64,000 bases of DNA from Scatosoma sp048465415 (GCA_048465415.1 DBFWLO010000019.1:62001-126000); one strand, 5' to 3'; positions 49,859 through 57,864 are shown, counted from the stretch's first letter. Notes: a model not told the origin generated them from the letters alone. Numbers and translations: made by a program.

Positions 49859-51769
49859 TTATTTCTCTCCCGCGCCGGCTCTTGCCAGCCGCTTGTGCTC
49901 TTCGATGTGCTCGGTATACCTTTTTTTCAGCTCCCTTCCCGCGTCCTTGGAGACGAGTTTTTTGAATTCGTCCGAAAGCAGGAAACGGGTGTGTTCGAGG
50001 ATATGCAGCTCGTGATCGTCGTAACCGTCCGGCGCCGCCGCCCGCTTTTTCATTTCGAGGTTTTCTTCGCCGGCCTTGGCGATGTGCAGCGCGGAAATAT
50101 CCTTCGCGTTTTCGTAGCTCCCGAACCCGAACGCTTCGAGAATACGGTTTCTCGTCTCCGCGGATAAATTCCCCTCCTTGTCCGTGAGTAAGCCCGCTTC
50201 GAACAGCTTCATCAAAGTTTCCCGCTTTTCGAGCGGCGTCGCCGCTTCCTCCGACTGAAACACGATATCGTTGGGCGCAAGCTCGGCGGCGTTGAAATAA
50301 TATACCTGCGTCTTTTTGTTCTCTCCCGTCAAAGTCAACAGCCTCGCGCTGCCCGCGAACTCGCGGTAAAGCCTTAAAATATGCCGCCCGATCTCCTTCA
50401 ACGCGGCGGAAAGATTATCCACCGTCGAAGCCAGCCTCGAATCGTCCTGGGACAGCAGCAGCTGTAACCCCGAAGCGCTCGTGACGCGTGCGGGCGTGGA
50501 ATTCTGCGAGAGCTCGCTGACGCCGCTCACCAGAACGAACTCCTTTTCCAGCCGTTCCTCCTCGGCGGAAAACTCCGCGGGTACGCTCCCCGGATCGAGC
50601 AGCGCGGGCGGTTTTGCGCCCTGCCGGTAGACGAGCACTTTCCCGGGCGGCAATCCCTCCTCCGTCAGCGCGTCGGCGTCTGTCGCCCCGTCCTCCACCG
50701 TCAGAACGCCCATCGACAGCCGGTTCAAAAACTCGTGCTTGCGGTTCCGCACCGCATTGTAGGCGCGCTGAATGGGGATCAGCCGGTCGACGATGCTGCT
50801 CGCGAAGAACGCGCCCGGCAGCCGCACGCAGTCCTGCCTCACGAAAGGAAACGTCCTCTCTCCCCGCTCGCCGTTTTGATAGGGCAAAGGCCCCTCGTAG
50901 AGCAGTTTCCCGCCCGCGGCGATTTCCAGCCTTCCCTCGGGCGCGGCCGCCGTCGGCCGCGTGTAGCGCTCGATGAGGACCTCCGAATCCTTCACCGGCG
51001 CGGCGCCGCCTCCGAACTGTAAAGCGGGGCGTTTCCCGCCCGACGGCTCGCTGTATCCGCTCAGAGCAAGCCCGGATAATTCCCGTCCCTGTAAATGTAC
51101 GCCGAATTTTTCCGCGACGTAAGCGACGGGCACCGCCTGCGCGTGAATGAGGCTTTGCACCTCTTCCAGGCTTTCCGCCCCGAGCGCGTCGGGAAAGATC
51201 TCGAACGGCGGCACGACGCTCACGCTCGCTTCCCCTTCGTAAATAGGCCTGCCGGTCTCGCCGACGGCTACCTGCCTGCCCCCGTTCTCGTCCCAGACGA
51301 TCTTGTAAAAGACGCTTCCGCAGGTCTCCGACCAAAGCGTGGCCCGGGAAACCGTCTCGTCCAGCCGTATCCTCTCCCGCACGTAATCGAGAATCCCGGA
51401 GGCGAGAGTCGCCGCTTTGACGTCTCCTTCCTCGTCGGAAAACGCCCGCACGTGCAAAGCCGGCCGCATTTTCGTCAATTTGGCGAGCCGCGAATCGACC
51501 GTCGGCGCGATGTGATTGAACACCCGCCGCGACTGCCAGTAAAACCGCTTATCCTCTTCCTCGATCCCCCCGAAAGGCGAAACGTCGCAGTATTGATTGC
51601 CGCTCAAAAAATTCATATTCAGGAGCCAGCCGCTCTCCACCTGCCGCCGCTCTTCCCGCCGCCGCTCGAAATCGTCGGTCACTTCGGCGGCGATTTTGTT
51701 TCGCCGCCGCTCTTCCGCCCGCCTGTTTTCCGCTTCCGTTTCCGGGTTCTCGCGGTAAAATTCTCTCAT
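49859..51769 (-). CDS. Phage portal protein (P22-like)
   Basis: 636 residues. The start at 51769 overlaps (ATGA) the stop of a 16-codon upstream frame. 'RVFNHIAPTVDSRLAKLTKM', 'IVDRLIPIQRAYNAVRNRKH', 'SELSQNSTPARVTSASGLQL' and the long C-terminal helices ending near 'ELKKRYTEHIEEHKRLA' match large portal proteins of short-tailed phages. The portal ring is the DNA entry channel and the base for the adaptor. The length is near that of P22 gp1. No frame break or truncation. Confidence 0.88.
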   Translation of the reverse strand: MREFYRENPETEAENRRAEERRRNKIAAEVTDDFERRREERRQVESGWLLNMNFLSGNQYCDVSPFGGIEEEDKRFYWQSRRVFNHIAPTVDSRLAKLTKMRPALHVRAFSDEEGDVKAATLASGILDYVRERIRLDETVSRATLWSETCGSVFYKIVWDENGGRQVAVGETGRPIYEGEASVSVVPPFEIFPDALGAESLEEVQSLIHAQAVPVAYVAEKFGVHLQGRELSGLALSGYSEPSGGKRPALQFGGGAAPVKDSEVLIERYTRPTAAAPEGRLEIAAGGKLLYEGPLPYQNGERGERTFPFVRQDCVRLPGAFFASSIVDRLIPIQRAYNAVRNRKHEFLNRLSMGVLTVEDGATDADALTEEGLPPGKVLVYRQGAKPPALLDPGSVPAEFSAEEERLEKEFVLVSGVSELSQNSTPARVTSASGLQLLLSQDDSRLASTVDNLSAALKEIGRHILRLYREFAGSARLLTLTGENKKTQVYYFNAAELAPNDIVFQSEEAATPLEKRETLMKLFEAGLLTDKEGNLSAETRNRILEAFGFGSYENAKDISALHIAKAGEENLEMKKRAAAPDGYDDHELHILEHTRFLLSDEFKKLVSKDAGRELKKRYTEHIEEHKRLARAGAGEK

Positions 51770-51816
51770 GCTCCCGGCCTCCCCTTTTCAACACTTTTCC
51801 CCGTTTTTTTCTTCAT
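51766..51816 (-). CDS. 16-codon coupling ORF before the portal gene
   Basis: The ATG at 51816 follows GAGGAGGGACAGG. The frame encodes 16 mostly basic residues (MKKKTGKSVEKGRPGA) and stops in the ATGA that starts the portal gene. It could carry ribosomes to the portal start, or be a small basic peptide. It is too short to judge by sequence alone. Confidence 0.35.
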   Translation of the reverse strand: MKKKTGKSVEKGRPGA

Positions 51817-51846
51817 CTCGTACCTGTCCCTCCTCTCTTTTATTTT

Positions 51847-52239
51847 TCAATCCTTCTTTTTGACGATTCTCCGCCGCTTTGCCGGCCGTCTCTTAGGCGG
51901 TTCCGCCCCGCCCGTCTCCGCCCCGCTCTTCGTCTTTCCCTTGACCGCCGCGGGTGCTTTCTCCTCTTTCGCCAACAGCGCCAGAAGCCTCGCCTTCTCC
52001 GCTTCCAGCTCCCCGTCGGACAGCGCGGCATAATCCGTGGTTCCAGGCTCCGAAAGCAGCATCTGCACGGCTTTGAGATCGGGCGGAATGTCCTTTTTCG
52101 TCTTTCGCCGCCTGGTTAACTTCATCGCTCCGTCCACTTCGGCGTATTCCTCCGTCACCTCTTCGATCCGACAGCCGAGCGCCACTTTCAAAAGCGCGTC
52201 GCCGATTTTTTCCTCTTTGTTTTTTTTCGCCGTATTCAT
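51847..52239 (-). CDS. Small-terminase-like phage protein
   Basis: 130 residues. The start at 52239 follows AGGTGAGAAAT, 17 nt after the terminase large subunit stop; a longer upstream frame lies inside that gene. 'KIGDALLKVALGCRIEEVTE', then a Lys/Arg-rich strand 'KLTRRRKTKKDIPPDLKAV' is the pattern seen in the C-terminal part of many phage small terminases. No clear DNA-binding N-terminal domain remains, and the C-terminus is a basic Lys/Arg tail. A true small terminase normally precedes the large one; here it follows it. Moderately sure it is a packaging protein. Confidence 0.6.
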   Translation of the reverse strand: MNTAKKNKEEKIGDALLKVALGCRIEEVTEEYAEVDGAMKLTRRRKTKKDIPPDLKAVQMLLSEPGTTDYAALSDGELEAEKARLLALLAKEEKAPAAVKGKTKSGAETGGAEPPKRRPAKRRRIVKKKD

Positions 52240-52256
52240 ATTTCTCACCTGCCTTT

Positions 52257-53708
52257 TCAGTCTATTTTTCCCTTCCCGCCGCGCGTAAGCCTTCTCCACC
52301 GCCGTTCCTTATCCTTTTGAATGGGCGACGGTGCGACGGCCGGCGGCAGTTTTTTCGGTCTCGACATAAGAAAGTACCGAAGCTCGTCGAGCGCATGGTC
52401 GTCCGCCTTTCTTGGCACGTCGCCGCTCCCCCAGAAATAGCCTTTGAGTTCGCGGATCAGGTGTACGCAGGTGTTGAAGATGTAGAGGTTGGGAAGTCCG
52501 TTTTTGGGATTGAGATAACTCTTCACCCTCGCGATCCCCGTGAACAGGTCTTTGTCAACGTCGGGATTGACGAGAATATCCCGCTCGTAAAAGAGTTCGC
52601 AGACGCTTTTGACGCCCGATAAAGTATGCTGTTTGGCGGCGCTGTCGATGAGCGCGCAGACTCGTCCTTTCGCGTCGGTGCGCCAGCCGAGAAGCGCGCA
52701 GATGCGCTTGATCTGCCCCGCGTGATAATCGACGTCCTTTCCCGCCTCGAAATGCTCGTAGACCACGTATACGTTGTCGTCGTAATCGACGGCGTACCAG
52801 TGCGCGGAAAGGGGATTGTTGAGCCCGGGATCGATGGAGATATTCTCCTGCCATTCTTTGGGGACCGGAAAGGGCTCGACGACGTGAATGCGTTCGTCGA
52901 ATTCGGGATAGACGAGCCCCGCGCCGGAAGCGAACCGCCCGTACCGCCTGGATTGCAGCTGCGTTTCGTCCATACAGTTTTCCAAAGCCTTGATTTCGGC
53001 GGCGGAAAGATAGGGATTGTCGCTCCATTCCATGAACTCATACCAGACCTCGGGATCGTTGTGCCGGTTTAAAAAGATCTCTTCGTAGACAAAGGTCAGC
53101 CCCTTTAAGGGCGTCATGGTGCCGAAGATATCCCCCTGCCGGTCAAAGACGCGCATGCGGCACTCCTCGTAGACGTCTTTCGGCGGTTCCTCGTCGAACC
53201 AGACGAAATCGAGCGACGCGCCCTGAAACTTTTCCCGTCCCTGGTCGCAGCTCTTGAACCCGATCACGGAAACGCCGCCGAGCGCGCTGCGGACGCGGAT
53301 AAGATCGATGACGCCGCTTTCGGGACTGTCCCTGCGCCCGCTCGTCATGACGATCTCCTCGATCCAGTCCGGTCTCAAATAATGGAGGATCTTTTTCTGC
53401 GCCACGTCCCGCTGTACCTGCGCGGACACGGACACCACCCAGCCGCATACCTCTTTTTTGTTCGTGCGGTAGGGGTGTACGCCCCGCGCCATATATACGC
53501 ATTCCGCCGCCCCGCATTCCGTCTTGCCCGAGCGGTTGCCGCCGAACACCCAGCGGTTGCGTTTTTGCGAGCGGTGAAACGCCAGCTGTTTGAGATGGGG
53601 GCGTTCGCCGGCGTTGTACGCCGCCAGACGATCCTCCGCCCGGCGCCTTCTCTGTTCCGCTTCGATCTTATTGATTTTTTCTACAATTTCTCTCATATTC
53701 CCCGCCAA
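52257..53708 (-). CDS. Phage terminase large subunit
   Basis: 483 residues with a TTG start at 53708, or 479 from the ATG at 53696; neither has a good ribosome site. Walker A is 'VFGGNRSGKTECGAAE' (about residue 54), Walker B with catalytic Glu is 'LDFVWFDEEPP', the coupling motif is 'GTMTPLKGL', and the nuclease domain opens with 'ISIDPGLNNP' and closes near 'KADDHALDELRYFL' (metal Asp residues). This motor packages DNA into the prohead. All catalytic motifs are intact, so the protein could still work. It heads the minus-strand head cluster. Confidence 0.92.
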   Translation of the reverse strand: MAGNMREIVEKINKIEAEQRRRRAEDRLAAYNAGERPHLKQLAFHRSQKRNRWVFGGNRSGKTECGAAECVYMARGVHPYRTNKKEVCGWVVSVSAQVQRDVAQKKILHYLRPDWIEEIVMTSGRRDSPESGVIDLIRVRSALGGVSVIGFKSCDQGREKFQGASLDFVWFDEEPPKDVYEECRMRVFDRQGDIFGTMTPLKGLTFVYEEIFLNRHNDPEVWYEFMEWSDNPYLSAAEIKALENCMDETQLQSRRYGRFASGAGLVYPEFDERIHVVEPFPVPKEWQENISIDPGLNNPLSAHWYAVDYDDNVYVVYEHFEAGKDVDYHAGQIKRICALLGWRTDAKGRVCALIDSAAKQHTLSGVKSVCELFYERDILVNPDVDKDLFTGIARVKSYLNPKNGLPNLYIFNTCVHLIRELKGYFWGSGDVPRKADDHALDELRYFLMSRPKKLPPAVAPSPIQKDKERRWRRLTRGGKGKID

Positions 53709-53737
53709 TCAGTCAAAAATGTGCCGCCTCGTATTTT

Positions 53738-53743
53738 TATAAT
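53738..53743 (+). promoter_or_regulatory. -10 box of a leaderless promoter (53751 gene)
   Basis: TATAAT at 53738-53743 with the ATG 8 nt beyond its last base. The -35 is poor. On the minus strand an overlapping TATTAT could serve the terminase gene, so the site may fire both ways. Confidence 0.5.
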
Positions 53744-53750
53744 AGAAAGC

Positions 53751-54455
53751 ATGAAAAAGTTTATCTTGTCGGCAGTGCTGCCGTTACTATATTTAATCTT
53801 TATCGTCCTCTCTCCGACGGCCGCGACGCGGGCGAAGGCGTCGGAGGGAGCATACGCCTGCATTCGTTCCGAAAACGTATATTTATACTCGGAGGAAAAC
53901 GATAAAAGCGGACTTTTTTTGCTTCCCTATACCTATTATGTGAAAGTCCTCAATTCCGGCGTCAAGTATTGCTACGTAGAATATCTTTCCGACGGCCCGA
54001 ACACGCGCAGGATCACCGGTTACTGCAAGACCTCCGACCTCACTTTCGTGGACTATATCCCCTCCCGCCCCTATCTCTACTGCTCGTTTGACGTCACTTA
54101 TTACATACAGGACGCGTCGCCGTCGATCAAGGACGACAGTTTTCTTTCCAGCATCACCGTCGCCTGCGCCTATTACGGCGATTATAAGGTGGGCTCGAAA
54201 AATTACTGCTACGTGTTCCGCGAAGGGACGTTCGGCTATATCCCGCGGCCGGCCGATTTATCCTACGAACTCAACGAGGAGTACGAAGACCACCATTCGA
54301 GCGGTTCCGATCAGCAGGCGGGGAATTTCGGCGAAAAGGAATCCATGCCGCCCGCGCAGATCGCCATTTTGGTCATTCTCTGCCTCCTCGTTCCCGTCGT
54401 CGCCGCGCTCATTCTTCGTCCCCCGAAAAAACCGCCCTACGAATCGGAAGAATAA
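53751..54455 (+). CDS. Type I membrane protein with SH3-like extracellular region
   Basis: 234 residues from the ATG at 53751. It has an N-terminal signal peptide (hydrophobic 5-24, Ala-x-Ala near 27-30), about 150 extracellular residues with short SH3b-like beta repeats ('SENVYLYSEENDKSG', 'YYVKVLNSGVKYCYVEY', 'VGSKNYCYVFREGTFGYI'), a linker, and one membrane span (about 200-220) with a short charged tail. No ribosome site: the -10 box is 7 nt upstream, so the mRNA should be leaderless. It lies between the sigma-like gene and the terminase on the opposite strand and overlaps the end of the sigma-like gene by 19 nt. Its layout matches the C-terminal part of the protein at 55330. Function unknown. 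Confidence 0.8.
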   Translation: MKKFILSAVLPLLYLIFIVLSPTAATRAKASEGAYACIRSENVYLYSEENDKSGLFLLPYTYYVKVLNSGVKYCYVEYLSDGPNTRRITGYCKTSDLTFVDYIPSRPYLYCSFDVTYYIQDASPSIKDDSFLSSITVACAYYGDYKVGSKNYCYVFREGTFGYIPRPADLSYELNEEYEDHHSSGSDQQAGNFGEKESMPPAQIAILVILCLLVPVVAALILRPPKKPPYESEE

Positions 54456-55048
54456 TCAAAGCCCTTCTCTCCGCGCGCCGCAGGGCGCGTTTTTTTATTC
54501 CCGCCCTCTTTCCCGGCGTTCCTGCGGCAGGCGGCGCGGCGGGAGAGAAAGCAGACCAGCGCCCGTTCTCCCGACGCGGCGGCGCATTCTTTCCCGGCCC
54601 CGATCCAGCGACAGATCGACATGAGCCCGTCGAACCGGGAATACTCCCGAAAAAATTTTTCCTCCGTCAGCCCGGCGCCGCCGAGGTACGCCCCGAATTT
54701 TGCGAGCAGTTTTTCCTGCCGCCGATAATAATTCCGCACGCTGCCGAACGCTTCCGCATAATTTTGGCAATATCCTTTTAAACGGCTCCTTCGCCGGAAA
54801 TACCGGAGTTCGAGCAAAAACCTTTCTTCTTCCGTCAACCGTTGGAGCACGCCGTCCAGCGTTTTTTTCAGTTCCTCCAAAAGTCCCTTGCCGATGATCT
54901 CCTCCGCGAGATATTCGGACAGCTTTTCCGTCGTCACCCGATAGTCGTAAGACATCACCGCCCTGTTTCTGATATGCTGCGCATAATCCCTCCCGATCCT
55001 TTCCAGCCTCGGATATACGTATAGGACCGCCTTTACGTAATTCTCCAA
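54437..55048 (-). CDS. Sigma-70 region-4-like (phage late-activator-like) regulator
   Basis: 203 residues, TTG start at 55048 with a strong GGGAGGAAGG site. The first ~155 residues are helical: 'YVYPRLERIGRDYAQHIRNR', then 'LTEEERFLLELRYFRRR' followed by a second helix set ('NYYRRQEKLLAKFGAYLG'), resembling sigma region 4 and the RinA/ArpU type of phage late regulators. The last ~45 residues are Lys/Arg-rich. A perfect LexA box lies at its promoter. It sits upstream of the head genes on the same strand, so it may switch them on after DNA damage. That regulatory link is inferred. Confidence 0.65.
   Translation of the reverse strand: MENYVKAVLYVYPRLERIGRDYAQHIRNRAVMSYDYRVTTEKLSEYLAEEIIGKGLLEELKKTLDGVLQRLTEEERFLLELRYFRRRSRLKGYCQNYAEAFGSVRNYYRRQEKLLAKFGAYLGGAGLTEEKFFREYSRFDGLMSICRWIGAGKECAAASGERALVCFLSRRAACRRNAGKEGGNKKTRPAARGEKGFDYSSDS
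54474..54496 (+). terminator. Terminator of the 53751 gene, inside the opposite gene
   Basis: Stem CGCGCC / GGCGCG with a four-base loop, followed by seven T. It lies within the 3' coding end of the sigma-like gene on the other strand. Confidence 0.7.
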
Positions 55049-55149
55049 CTTTCCTTCCTCCCTTTTTGCTCCCGCCTTTTCTTGACGCCATTATTATCTC
55101 ACATCTTTTTCGTTTGTCCAGCTTCCTGTGCCAACTTTTTCCTGTTTCG

Positions 55150-55180
55150 CGAACATTTGTTCGTATTTTATTCCATTATA
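55150..55180 (-). promoter_or_regulatory. LexA (SOS) box and promoter of the sigma-like gene
   Basis: CGAACAAATGTTCG (minus strand, 55150-55163) fits the Gram-positive LexA/DinR consensus CGAACRNRYGTTCG exactly. It begins about 11 nt downstream of a TATAAT (55175-55180, preceded by TGTGG), covering the expected transcription start, where a repressor would block the gene until DNA damage. Confidence 0.8.
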
Positions 55181-55294
55181 CCACATTAAACATGACAAAT
55201 GCACGCCTATTTTTAAAAATTTTTCAACTTTTTGTTAAAAAATTTTTCCAAAGGGGGAAAAAACAGGGAAGGGAGAAAATCGTTTTATAATCCG

Positions 55295-55323
55295 TTGCGT
55301 TTTTTGTCGGATTATGTTATAAT
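55295..55323 (+). promoter_or_regulatory. Leaderless promoter of the 55330 gene
   Basis: TTGCGT (55295-55300), 17-nt spacer, TATAAT (55318-55323); the ATG begins 7 nt after the -10 box. Confidence 0.75.
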
Positions 55324-55329
55324 TTAAGC

Positions 55330-57780
55330 ATGAAACGCTTGGCGACGGTAATTTTATCGGCATGTCTGATCTGCGCTTCGGCGGTAAAACCGGGGAGCGC
55401 GTTTTCCGCGCGGGCGGAAGGAGATGCCGTTTTCCCAACGGGCGCCCGGTCTTTTGCTGCCGCCGCCAATGCCTTCGCGTCTGCCGGCGGAGAGACCGCG
55501 GGAGAGGACGGTCTGCTTCTGCCCGGTTCTTACGAGCAGTATCTGCCCCTGTCCGCGCCCTCGGACGTGGCGGTGACGGAAAACCATACGGCGGTCGCGG
55601 ACGGAAATCTCATTTACGTTTACAGCCGCGGGGAGGGGGAGTATCGCCGTTACGAGCACAGCGCCAACGTCGACGGAGAAAAGAATAAAGTCGTCAAGCT
55701 GCAATTTTCGGAAAAAGGTCTGCTCTATTTTCTCGACGCTTCCAATTATCTCTACGAGCTGGATCCGGCGGCGGAAGACGGGGAGGAAGCGACGCGGAGC
55801 AACGTCGTGTGCAACACATTCACGATTTTTTCCGACGTGGTCTATTTCACGAACGTCTCTCCCGACGCCTCGCAGATCTCGCAGACGACGCTCGACACGC
55901 TCGATTCCTCCAAAGCGCCGTTGGTGAAGGGAGGGATCTCCTCCAAGCCGGTCATCGCGCAGGACAACGGCGTGCTCTATTACACCGACGCGGGCAAGTA
56001 CCTTTATAAACTCAAAAAGAGCGAAAACGGATACGTTTCCTCTTTCATCGCGCCGCTCACGGAAAAGGAGACGGTGGTTTCCCTGGCCGTTTACAGCGGC
56101 CTCCTCTACTACACGGACACGGCGAAAACGCTTTATATCTACGATCTGAACGCCTCCCGGCTCCTCGATTCCTTCGAGGGGGGCTACTCCGCGCTCACCG
56201 TTCACGACGGGTATATCTACGCGGTGGAAAACGACGGGGTGCGGCAATATTCTCCCGCCGAGGGAGCGTTCACCGATTACGAGATCTGCGGCGGTTCGGA
56301 CGCCGAAAACCGGCTGGCGGACGCTTCGGAACTCCTGCTTTGCGGGGATCTCCTCTTCGCCGCCGACAACGGCAACAAACGGGTTTCCGTATACGATACG
56401 AAAAAACATTCTTACGCGGTTATTCCCGTGGGGCTTGAAGCGGAGTTTCTCGCCTCGGACGGCGAAACTTTGCTGATTGCCGACGTCTCGGCGGCCGAGC
56501 TCTATCGCCTGCGCTTTTCGGAAAACGGGAAATTGCAGGCGGACTTCCTCCGGTCTTTCAGCGGCTTCAACAATGCGCTGGTGGGCGTCGCCGGCGTTTA
56601 CGGGACCTATTATTTCGTCACCGACAACAATTACTTCTACCGCGCGAAAACGGACGAACAGGGCGGCTGGACGCTCGACAGCACGCCCAAGCCCTCCGCC
56701 TCGCATACGGCGCGGCTTTTGACGCAGGACGTATACGGAGAGCTGTACGTCGCCTATTCGGACGGCGGCGTCCGGCGGTTTACGGAAGCGGGATTTATGG
56801 ACGCGAACGACGCCGGCGAACGGGTGAAAGCGAACGATCAGCCCATTGCCGTGCCCGGCCAAGCCGAACAGATCGCCGTCGATTACGAACAGACGGTCTA
56901 TGCGCTCTATCAAAACGAATTGTATAAATGCGCAGCCGAACAAACGAAATATACCTTTGAGAAAACGTTCGTTTACGGCCAGACTAAGGAAACACAGATC
57001 CGCTCTTTCGCGTTCGGCGTAGAAGAACCGCGCGTCTACCTTCTCTATGAAGGCGATTTCGTCGTCGAAAGTTACGGCGTGCCTTTGCCGACAGTGAGAT
57101 CGATCGCCGTAGAGGGCGCGGACGAGAAAATTTTCAGCAAGGAAAGCGCGGAATTTTCCGTCGTCGAGACCGCGGAAAACGCCTTGATGGTCAATTTCGA
57201 TATCGCTGCGCTCGACGGCGCACAGGCGTTCCCCTATCTCTCCTTCGTGCGCGAACCGTCTGAACGCACCGCGCTCAAACTCGGGGAAACGGAAATCTAT
57301 AATCTCATTGCCGTCTTTGACGACGCGTCCAAAACTTACACCACGGCGCTCGTTTTAAAGCGCTACTGCCAAGAGGTTCCGCGCGACGCCTATCTCCGGC
57401 CGGCGGAGGGATTTACGGACGGCAAAGGCTATCTGACCAACGCCGTCACGCTCTATAAATACCCCTACCTCACCCCCCTTCTCACCGTCTCGCCTCTGAC
57501 GAAAAACGCGCGGGTGACCGTTCTCGGAGAAATCGACACGCTCGACTATCGCTATTATTACGTTTCCTATACGGACGAATCGGGCGCTGTGCGGACAGGC
57601 TATGTCCCTAAGGCGTACGTGACGAATTTCGACGGCTCGCCGCCCGGACAGGAGCTCGTGGAGTACGGCGAAGGAACCACCGACTTCGATTCCCTTTGGC
57701 GCATGATCTTTCTCCTGCTCGGCTGCCTCTCCGTCTGCGTGCTCGCCGATTACATGATTCTCCGCAAGAAAAAGCCGTAA
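55330..57780 (+). CDS. Secreted propeller-like, SH3-like type I membrane protein
   Basis: 816 residues. Signal peptide (about 1-29, 'CLICASAVKPGSAFSARA'). The region ~60-600 holds repeated beta motifs such as 'NLIYVYSRGEGEYRRYEH', 'GLLYFLDASNYLYEL', 'GVLYYTDAGKYLYKL' and 'GLLYYTDTAKTLYIY', consistent with a beta-propeller facing outward. A late SH3-like segment ('VTLYKYPYLTPLLTV', 'RYYYVSYTDESGAVRTGYVP', about 695-765) precedes one membrane span near the C-terminus ('IFLLLGCLSVCVLADYMIL') and a KKKP tail. The start at 55330 is leaderless (-10 box 6 nt upstream, no ribosome site). It shares its end layout with the 53751 protein. Possibly a cell-surface sensor or adhesin; no enzyme motif seen. 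Confidence 0.8.
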   Translation: MKRLATVILSACLICASAVKPGSAFSARAEGDAVFPTGARSFAAAANAFASAGGETAGEDGLLLPGSYEQYLPLSAPSDVAVTENHTAVADGNLIYVYSRGEGEYRRYEHSANVDGEKNKVVKLQFSEKGLLYFLDASNYLYELDPAAEDGEEATRSNVVCNTFTIFSDVVYFTNVSPDASQISQTTLDTLDSSKAPLVKGGISSKPVIAQDNGVLYYTDAGKYLYKLKKSENGYVSSFIAPLTEKETVVSLAVYSGLLYYTDTAKTLYIYDLNASRLLDSFEGGYSALTVHDGYIYAVENDGVRQYSPAEGAFTDYEICGGSDAENRLADASELLLCGDLLFAADNGNKRVSVYDTKKHSYAVIPVGLEAEFLASDGETLLIADVSAAELYRLRFSENGKLQADFLRSFSGFNNALVGVAGVYGTYYFVTDNNYFYRAKTDEQGGWTLDSTPKPSASHTARLLTQDVYGELYVAYSDGGVRRFTEAGFMDANDAGERVKANDQPIAVPGQAEQIAVDYEQTVYALYQNELYKCAAEQTKYTFEKTFVYGQTKETQIRSFAFGVEEPRVYLLYEGDFVVESYGVPLPTVRSIAVEGADEKIFSKESAEFSVVETAENALMVNFDIAALDGAQAFPYLSFVREPSERTALKLGETEIYNLIAVFDDASKTYTTALVLKRYCQEVPRDAYLRPAEGFTDGKGYLTNAVTLYKYPYLTPLLTVSPLTKNARVTVLGEIDTLDYRYYYVSYTDESGAVRTGYVPKAYVTNFDGSPPGQELVEYGEGTTDFDSLWRMIFLLLGCLSVCVLADYMILRKKKP

Positions 57781-57789
57781 TTTGCGGCA

Positions 57790-57858
57790 TATAATCGTTT
57801 ACATGGAGAAAATCCCGCGTGGGCAAAAATGACAGTTTCGCGCGTGTAATCGTTTGTA
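57790..57858. repeat. Paired ATCGTTTG palindromic motif, copy 2
   Basis: TATAATCGTTTACA (57790-57803) and TGTAATCGTTTGTA (57845-57858), centres 55 nt apart, between the 3' ends of two convergent genes. Same arrangement as 24591-24660. Confidence 0.6.
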
Positions 57859-57864
57859 TATAGT

